Shown here: positions 6,353 to 11,378 of the stretch, one piece after another
How positions within the stretch are numbered: the stretch's first letter is position 1
Layout of the letters: every line of letters starts with the position of its first letter
Assembly (NCBI GenBank): GCA_902489855.1
Contig: CABUBS010000060.1
Span: 1 to 11,378 of the forward strand
Source: an uncultured Collinsella sp.
Lineage (GTDB): Bacteria; Actinomycetota; Coriobacteriia; Coriobacteriales; Coriobacteriaceae
Reading direction: 5' to 3'
DNA: 11,378 nucleotides
Notes under the pieces: generated by a model
The model's input: only the letters and a program-made list of their open reading frames with translations
Databases searched by the model: none
What the model was told of the DNA's origin: nothing
Made by a program: the position numbers and the translations under genes

Positions 6353-7006
6353 CTACTTGTCGCTGGCCGCAGCTTTGGCCTCGTTGAGGTAGCTATAGAA
6401 GCTGTATTTGGAGATGCCAAAGAACTCGCAGGCGCGCTCGCTCGACTTGGAAATGAGGAAGGCGCCGCGACGGTCGAGGTAGCCAATGGCACGAATGCGC
6501 TCGTCTTTGGTCATGAGTGCCGCGGGCTTGCCCACAAACTGCTCGCACTCGTGCAGCAGGTCCTCGAGCAGGTCGCCGATGTTCTTGGTAATGGGCTCGG
6601 GCTCGGTATAGCCCGTGCCGCCGGTGCCGGTAAAGGCATCGAGCGAGCGCTCAAAAGCCTTCATGAGCGTAATGTCAAAGTTGATGCCCAAAATGCCGAC
6701 GGGCTTGCCCTCGTCGTTGCGGATAAAGATGGTCGAGGACTTGAGCAGCTTGCCATCGGTGGTTTTGGTGAGGTATGGCTCGCGGTCGTGCACGTCGGTG
6801 GCGCCCTCGTGCATGGACTCAAACACAATATGGCTGGGGCCGTCACCCAGTTTGCGCCCGCTGACGTGGCCGTTTTCGATCACTACGATGGAGTGGTCCA
6901 CGTCCTCGGTCTCCAGATCGTGGACGACGACTTCGCAGTTGGGGCCAAATTGGAGCGCCAGGCCGTGTGCGAGGCGCTTGTAAAACTCAATCTGTGCGGG
7001 GGTCAT
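6353..7006 (-). CDS. YheO/DauR-type PAS-HTH transcriptional regulator
   Basis: This 217-residue protein is counted from the ATG at 7006, chosen because AGGAAGG (7012-7018) lies five bases before it. The in-frame ATG at 7036 has no comparable site. Residues about 5-115 match the YheO-like PAS domain (FGPNCEVVVHDL near 20-31, and the GKPVGILGINFD core near 100-111). Residues about 165-212 form the matching C-terminal helix-turn-helix (DERIRAIGYLDRRGAFLI, then CEFFGISKYSFYSYLNEA). Proteins of this type are cytoplasmic DNA-binding regulators, and the PAS domain presumably senses a small metabolite. DauR of Pseudomonas, which controls arginine catabolism, is a characterised member. The gene is divergent from ygeX across about 280 bp, so it most likely controls ygeX-ygeY-ygeW and itself. 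The ligand is unknown; a purine breakdown product or diamino acid is a reasonable guess. Confidence 0.85.
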   Translation of the reverse strand: MTPAQIEFYKRLAHGLALQFGPNCEVVVHDLETEDVDHSIVVIENGHVSGRKLGDGPSHIVFESMHEGATDVHDREPYLTKTTDGKLLKSSTIFIRNDEGKPVGILGINFDITLMKAFERSLDAFTGTGGTGYTEPEPITKNIGDLLEDLLHECEQFVGKPAALMTKDERIRAIGYLDRRGAFLISKSSERACEFFGISKYSFYSYLNEAKAAASDK

Positions 7007-7129
7007 GGGTGCCTTCCTAAAAATTAGTTTGGTCATACTTTGCCATAAACCACATCTGTTCGCAAACAGAGAGGGCTTCGTGGAGATTTCCGACCGTTTG
7101 CCGCCAAATAGTTACCGATTACGGCATCA

Positions 7130-7191
7130 AACAATTTGTTAGGTTCACCCATCAAAAAGTGTGATAGAACATTGCTAACAAACTTTTTGTT
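7130..7191. promoter_or_regulatory. Candidate operators between regulator and ygeX
   Basis: The divergent intergenic region holds two related palindromes, AACAA-T-TTGTT (7130-7140) and AACAAA-CTT-TTTGTT (7177-7191), with centres about 49 bp apart. They also contribute to an inverted repeat TTTGTTAG ... CTAACAAA (7135-7142 and 7175-7182, 32 bp between). The AT-rich composition stands out against the coding sequence. These are good candidates for binding sites of the neighbouring YheO-type regulator. I could not place -35/-10 boxes with confidence. Confidence 0.45.
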
Positions 7192-7283
7192 TGGCATCCA
7201 CATAAAAGTTCAGCCGCATGAATGGGAATGGGCTGAAACGCGTATGCGGGGGCCGGCAAGAGAGGACTTAAGGAGTTCACCGT

Positions 7284-8498
7284 ATGGCCGATAAGATCCA
7301 GTGGGCGAGCAACACGATGCCCAAGAGCGATGACAAGCACTTGGGAATCATGAGCCTCGACCACGTGAAGAAGGCCCGTGCCTTCCACCAGTCGTTCCCC
7401 CAGTACACCGTCACTCCGCTTGCCCGCCTGGATGGCCAGGCCGCGCGCCTGGGTCTTGCCAACCTGTGCGTTAAGGACGAGAGCTATCGTTTTGGCCTCA
7501 ACGCTTTTAAGGTCCTGGGCGGCTCGTTTGCCATGGCCAACTACATTGCCGACGAGACCGGCAAGGACGTTGCCGAGTGCACCTTCGATTACCTGACTTC
7601 CGATCAGCTTGCCGAGGACTTTGGCCAGGCTACCTTCTTTACCGCCACCGACGGCAACCATGGCCGTGGCGTTGCGTGGGCTGCCAACAAGCTGGGCCAG
7701 AAGGCCGTCGTGCACATGCCCAAAGGTTCCACCAAGCCCCGCTTTGACAACATCGCCGCCGAGGGCGCCACGGTGACCATCGAAGAGGTCAACTACGACG
7801 AGTGCGTGCGCATGGCTGCCGCCGAGGCCGACGCCTGCGAGCGCGGCGTCATTGTTCAGGACACTGCCTGGGAGGGCTACGAGAAGATCCCGTCCTGGAT
7901 TATGGAGGGCTACGGCACCATGGCTTCCGAGGCTGCCGAGCAGCTGCGCGAGATGGCCATCAACCGCCCGACGCACGTCTTTGTCCAGGCGGGCGTGGGT
8001 TCGCTCGCCGGTGCCGTGGTGGGCTACTTCACCAACCTGTACCCCGATAACCCGCCCACCTTTGTTGTGGTTGAGTGTGCACCTGCCGCTTGCCTGTACA
8101 AGGGCGCTGCCGCCGGCGATGGCGATCCGCGCATTGTGGACGGCGACATGCCCTCCATCATGGCCGGCCTGTGCTGCGGCGAGCCCAACATCCTGGGCTG
8201 GGACATCCTGCGCAACCACGCCACCGCCTTTGTCTCCTGCCCCGACTGGGTCACCGCTCGCGGCATGCGCACCCTGGGCGCCCCCGAGAAGGGCGATCCG
8301 CGCGTCATCTCCGGCGAGTCCGGCGCTGTGACCACCGGCCTGGTCGAGACCCTCATGCTCGATCCCGAGTACGCCGAGCTCAAGGAGCTCATCGGCCTGG
8401 ACAAGACGAGCTCCGTGCTCTGCTTCTCCACCGAGGGCGACACCGATCCCGACCAGTATCGCCGCATTGTTTGGGAAGGCGAATATCCCACTTGCTAA
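7284..8498 (+). CDS. ygeX: 2,3-diaminopropionate ammonia-lyase
   Basis: This 404-residue, full-length fold-type II PLP enzyme converts 2,3-diaminopropionate to pyruvate and two ammonia. The start at 7284 follows AAGGAG (7270-7275). The cofactor lysine is K76 in the family sequence RFGLNAFKVLGGS. The aspartates corresponding to the catalytic pair of the E. coli enzyme appear to be D123 (TATDGNHGRG) and D193 (IVQDTAWEGY). A phosphate-binding region GVGSLAGAVVGY lies near residue 240. It acts in the cytoplasm. With ygeY and ygeW it forms the core of the gut-bacterial cluster linked to anaerobic urate breakdown, where diaminopropionate or a related compound is the presumed intermediate. Very strong C-ending codon bias suggests high expression. 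A 74-bp gap containing a hairpin separates it from ygeY. Confidence 0.95.
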   Translation: MADKIQWASNTMPKSDDKHLGIMSLDHVKKARAFHQSFPQYTVTPLARLDGQAARLGLANLCVKDESYRFGLNAFKVLGGSFAMANYIADETGKDVAECTFDYLTSDQLAEDFGQATFFTATDGNHGRGVAWAANKLGQKAVVHMPKGSTKPRFDNIAAEGATVTIEEVNYDECVRMAAAEADACERGVIVQDTAWEGYEKIPSWIMEGYGTMASEAAEQLREMAINRPTHVFVQAGVGSLAGAVVGYFTNLYPDNPPTFVVVECAPAACLYKGAAAGDGDPRIVDGDMPSIMAGLCCGEPNILGWDILRNHATAFVSCPDWVTARGMRTLGAPEKGDPRVISGESGAVTTGLVETLMLDPEYAELKELIGLDKTSSVLCFSTEGDTDPDQYRRIVWEGEYPTC

Positions 8499-8505
8499 TC
8501 GTTGG

Positions 8506-8532
8506 GGCGGAGTAAATAGGTATCGCTCCGCC
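8506..8532 (+). other. Hairpin between ygeX and ygeY
   Basis: GGCGGAG (8506-8512) pairs with CTCCGCC (8526-8532) around a 13-base loop, just past the ygeX stop codon. There is no T run, so it is more likely an mRNA-stabilising or partly attenuating hairpin than a full terminator. It may set the ratio between ygeX and the genes downstream. Confidence 0.4.
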
Positions 8533-8572
8533 ACCTCACAGGTAGATTCCTTCGTTTGAAAGGTTATGAACA

Positions 8573-10023
8573 ATGGCTAAAGAACTCGATTTCGACGCTA
8601 TCAAGGCTGCTGCTGAGTCCCATCGTGCTGATATGACTCGCTTCCTGCGCGCTATGATCTCCCATCCCTCTGAGTCTTGCGAGGAGGGCGAGGTTGTCGC
8701 TTGCATTAAGGCCGAGATGGAGAGCCTCGGGTTTGACGAGGTCAAGGTCGACGGCCTGGGCAACGTTATGGGCTTTATGGGCGAGGGCGACAAGATCATC
8801 GCCATCGACTCCCACATCGACACCGTCGGCATCGGCAACATCGAGAACTGGGATGCCGATCCCTATGAGGGCTACGAGACCGACGAGATCATCTACGGCC
8901 GCGGCGGCTCCGACCAGGAGGGTGGCATGGCTTCTGCTACCTACGCTGCCAAGATGATGAAGGACATGGGCCTCATCCCCGAGGGCTACAAGATCATGGT
9001 CGTCGGCACCGTCCAGGAAGAGGACTGCGACGGCATGTGCTGGCAGTACATCTACAACAAGGACGGCATTAAGCCCGAGTTCGTCATTTCCACCGAGCCC
9101 ACCGACGGCGGCATCTATCGCGGATGTCGGTCGACTCGTCGCAGCCGTTGTTGTTGAGGGCGCGGACGGACAGCGGCATCTATCGCGGTCACCGCGGCCG
9201 TATGGAGATCCGCGTCGACGTTCACGGCACCTCCTGCCACGGCTCCGCTCCCGACCGCGGCGACAACGCCATCTACAAGATGGCCGACATCATCGCCGAC
9301 GTCCGCGCCCTCAACAACAACGGCTGCGACGAGTCGACCGACATCAAGGGCCTCGTCAAGATGCTCGACCCCAAGTACAACCCCGAGCACTTCGAGGACG
9401 CCCGCTTCCTGGGCCGCGGCACCTGCACCGTCAGTCAGATCTTCTACACCAGCCCCAGCCGCTGCGCTGTCGCTGACTCCTGCGCCATCTCCATCGACCG
9501 TCGCATGACCGCCGGTGAGACCTGGGAGTCCTGCCTGGACGAGATCCGCAACCTGCCGGCCGCCAAGAAGTACGGCGACGACGTGAAGGTCTCCATGTAC
9601 ATGTACGACCGTCCGTCCTGGACCGGCGAGGTCTACGAGACCGAGGCTTACTTCCCCACGTGGATCAACAAGGAGACCGCTCCGCACGTCAAGGCCCTCG
9701 TCGACGCCCACAAGGCCATGTTTGGTGACGAGCGCATCGGCTGCGAGCCCAGCATGGACAAGCGCACCGGTCGCCCGCTGTGCGACAAGTGGACCTTCTC
9801 CACGAACTGCGTTTCCATCCAGGGCCGCTATGGCATCCCCTGCGTCGGCTTTGGCCCGGGTGCCGAGTCTCAGGCTCACGCTCCCAACGAGGTTACCTAC
9901 AAGGACGACCTGGTCACCGCTGCCGCCATGTATGTGGCTGCCCTGAACCTCTACGATCCGAGCCAGGCCGATGGCGATGCCACCGTGTTCCGCGCCGGTC
10001 TGACCAACAACAAGATCGACTAG
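8573..10023 (+). pseudogene. ygeY: M20-family metallohydrolase YgeY, frameshifted
   Basis: The start at 8573 follows GAAAGG (8558-8563). The first frame carries the M20 metal-site motifs: H81 and D83 (DSHIDTVG), D114 (RGGSDQEGG), E149-E150 (VQEED) and E175 (STEP). It leaves the conserved sequence after the GGIYRG motif (residues 179-184) and stops at TGA 9155-9157, 194 residues in all. The other frame resumes with GIYRGHRGRMEIRV and runs to 10023, with the dimerisation-domain sequence HGTSCHGSAP and the last metal-ligand histidine in AHAPNE (9877-9879). A 65-bp insertion causes the break; without it the protein would be 461 residues. In this state the two halves of the active site are on separate chains, so no activity is expected unless the insertion is lost or is an artefact. 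YgeY is a presumed amidohydrolase acting between YgeW and YgeX in urate breakdown. Confidence 0.9.
9104..9345. repeat. Template-switch-like inverted duplication inside ygeY
   Basis: Positions 9123-9168 are an exact reverse complement of 9300-9345 (46 bp, 131-base spacer). Directly after it, 9169-9188 repeats 9104-9123 with one change (G to A at 9172). The 20-bp direct repeats are offset by 65 bp, which is the size of the insertion and not a multiple of three. There are no transposase gene, insertion-sequence ends or target-site features. The pattern matches two successive strand switches during copying, or a chimeric read or assembly join. Confidence 0.95.
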
Positions 10024-10045
10024 TCCCATTCCTCAATCTTGTTGA

Positions 10046-10070
10046 GCCGGGGGCAGTTTATGCCCCCGGC
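10046..10070 (+). terminator. GC-rich hairpin between ygeY and ygeW
   Basis: GCCGGGGGCA (10046-10055) pairs perfectly with TGCCCCCGGC (10061-10070) around the loop GTTTA. This is a very stable 10-bp stem 23 bases after the ygeY stop codon. Only scattered T bases follow, so termination may be partial. With the 200-bp gap to ygeW it suggests that ygeW has its own promoter. TTGACT at 10079-10084 with TATCTC 16 bp further is a weak candidate. Confidence 0.5.
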
Positions 10071-10224
10071 GCCTCCTGTTGACTTGGGGCCCGCGGTCGT
10101 TATCTCCCATGCTTCCTCGACGGTGGCGGGTCCTCGTCATAGCGCTCTGCATGTTCTAGCCACACGCGCATGCCGGAGCGCATCTACTCATTGCGATCGT
10201 TTCACCTTTAGAAAGGACATTTAC

Positions 10225-11378
10225 ATGGACGCCAAGTTTACCGAGCTCGTCGAGCAGCTGAACGGCCTCGATTTTAAGGGTATGTACGGCAGCGACTTCC
10301 TGCACACCTGGGATAAGACCACCGATGAGCTCAAGGCGCTCTACATCGTCGCCGACGCTCTGCGCGAGCTGCGCGAGAACAACGTTTCGTCCAAGATCTT
10401 CGATTCGGGCCTGGCCGTCTCGCTGTTCCGCGACAACTCCACCCGTACGCGCTTCTCCTTCTCTAAGGCCGCCAACCTGCTCGGCCTTGAGCTGCAGGAC
10501 CTGGACGAGAAGAAGTCCCAGATCGCTCACGGCGAGACCGTCCGCGAGACCGCTACCATGATCTCCTTCATGGCCGACGTCATCGGCATCCGCGACGACA
10601 TGTACATCGGCAAGGGCGACGCCTACATGGCCGAGGTCTCCGAGTCTGTCCAGCAGGCCTACGAGGACGGCGTTCTGGATCACCGTCCCACGCTCATCTC
10701 CCTGCAGTCCGACTCCGATCACCCCACGCAGTCCTCTGCCGACATGCTCTACCTCATCAACGAGTTTGGCGGCCTCGAGAACCTCAAGGGCAAGAAGGTT
10801 GCCGTCACCTGGGCCTATTCGCCCTCTTACGGCAAGCCGCTGTCCTGCCCGCAGTCGCTGATCAGCCTGCTGCCCCGTTTTGGCATGGACGTCACCCTGG
10901 CTCACCCCGAGGGCTACGACCTCATGCCCGAGGTCGTCGAGCGCGCCAAGAGCTATGCCGCCGAGTCCGGCACCACCTTTAAGCAGGTCAACACCATGGC
11001 CGAGGCCTTCGAGGGCGCCGACATCGTGATCCCCAAGAGCTGGGCTCCGTTTGCCGCCATGGAGAAGCGCACCAACCTGTACGCCGAGGGCGACGACGCC
11101 GGCATCGCAGCGCTCGAGAAGGAGCTGCTCGCTCAGAACGCTACGCATCAGGATTGGTGCTCCACGACCGAGCTCATGGAGAAGACTGCCAACGGCCAGG
11201 ACACCATCTTTATGCATCCGCTGCCCGCCGACATCTCCGGTGTCTCCTGCGAGCACGGCGAGGTCAACGCCGACGTCTTCGACATGCACCGTGTGGGCAT
11301 GTACAAGGAGGCCAGCTACAAGCCGTACGCCATCGCAGCCATGATGTTCCTGCAGAAGGTCTTATCCCGCATGCCCCC
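10225..11378 (+). CDS. ygeW: Carbamoyltransferase-like protein YgeW, 3' end cut off
   Basis: The frame opens at ATG 10225 after GAAAGGA (10211-10217) and stays open to the window edge, giving 384 codons without a stop. It is therefore nearly complete against about 396 residues in E. coli. It has the carbamoyl-phosphate binding motif STRTR (residues 72-76), the HPTQ motif (166-169) and HPLPAD (331-336), and it belongs to the knotted aspartate/ornithine transcarbamylase superfamily. YgeW does not use aspartate or ornithine, and its true second substrate is not settled. In the urate cluster it is thought to release or transfer a carbamoyl group, conserving energy as carbamoyl phosphate. Codon use is strongly biased, like ygeX. 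The remaining cluster genes (such as ygfK, ssnA and hyuA) may lie to the right, outside the window. Confidence 0.92.
   Translation, partial: MDAKFTELVEQLNGLDFKGMYGSDFLHTWDKTTDELKALYIVADALRELRENNVSSKIFDSGLAVSLFRDNSTRTRFSFSKAANLLGLELQDLDEKKSQIAHGETVRETATMISFMADVIGIRDDMYIGKGDAYMAEVSESVQQAYEDGVLDHRPTLISLQSDSDHPTQSSADMLYLINEFGGLENLKGKKVAVTWAYSPSYGKPLSCPQSLISLLPRFGMDVTLAHPEGYDLMPEVVERAKSYAAESGTTFKQVNTMAEAFEGADIVIPKSWAPFAAMEKRTNLYAEGDDAGIAALEKELLAQNATHQDWCSTTELMEKTANGQDTIFMHPLPADISGVSCEHGEVNADVFDMHRVGMYKEASYKPYAIAAMMFLQKVLSRMP

Noticed and set aside
7158..7182. CRP-type site (TGTGA at 7160) upstream of ygeX
   Set aside because: There is no TCACA half-site at the required distance.
7152..8573. A 473-codon open frame on the minus strand opposite ygeX
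   Set aside because: ygeX is a clear match with all catalytic motifs, and the opposite frame is a by-product of its C-ending codon bias. Its translation is rich in Gly, Ala, Val and His without any domain.
9124..9201. The ATG at 9124 as a genuine start of a separate 299-residue protein
   Set aside because: This ATG lies inside the inserted inverted copy, has no ribosome binding site, and the protein would lack the N-terminal metal-site residues.
9115..10029. A 304-codon open frame on the minus strand opposite the second half of ygeY
   Set aside because: Same by-product of codon bias; the plus strand carries conserved M20 sequence.
10156..11289. A 377-codon open frame on the minus strand opposite ygeW
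   Set aside because: The plus strand has the STRTR, HPTQ and HPLPAD motifs, and the minus translation is low-complexity.

Overview
The window looks like the chromosome of a gut actinobacterium of the class Coriobacteriia, most likely Collinsella or a close relative. The grounds are the high GC content, strongly C/G-ending codons in the metabolic genes, good AAGGAG-type ribosome binding sites, and the gene families present. This assignment rests on recognition and not on a database match.

Layout. (A) Positions 1-3218 are accessory in character. A chain of hairpins at the left edge and a degenerate 57-bp direct repeat lead to a perfect 22-bp inverted repeat, then a DUF234-type P-loop ATPase (346-1737). 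Next come five copies of a 23-bp direct repeat and a second, unrelated P-loop ATPase of the DUF4143 type (1923-3218). Both ATPases end in a PD-(D/E)XK-like domain, and each has its own repeat-rich leader. (B) Positions 3219-3676 hold no clear gene. They do hold a minus-strand hairpin terminator preceded by a 44-codon open frame with a hydrophobic core but no normal start codon. (C) Positions 3677-4411 encode a DEDDh 3'-5' exonuclease. (D) Positions 4515-6229 carry two minus-strand genes of unknown function, a 140-residue protein and a 308-residue single-pass membrane protein with a Pro/Ala linker. Between them is an orphan array of three repeats at exactly 33-bp spacing. (E) From 6353 to the right edge lies a catabolic locus: a YheO-type PAS/HTH regulator (minus strand), a divergent control region, then ygeX (2,3-diaminopropionate ammonia-lyase), ygeY (M20 metallohydrolase, broken here) and ygeW (carbamoyltransferase-like, running off the edge).

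ygeX, ygeY and ygeW belong to the conserved gut-bacterial cluster that was linked in 2023 to anaerobic urate/purine breakdown. The divergent regulator probably controls them.

The most striking signal is inside ygeY. A 65-bp insertion contains a 46-bp perfect inverted copy of sequence found about 130 bp further downstream in the same gene, followed by a 20-bp near-exact repeat of the sequence just before it. This shifts the frame and causes a stop after 194 codons. It has the signature of a two-step template-switch mutation or of an assembly/amplification chimera. Removing exactly 65 bp restores a 461-residue enzyme. The second theme is that three regularly spaced repeat arrays and one long palindrome sit in the accessory half, two of these elements directly in front of nuclease-like ATPases.
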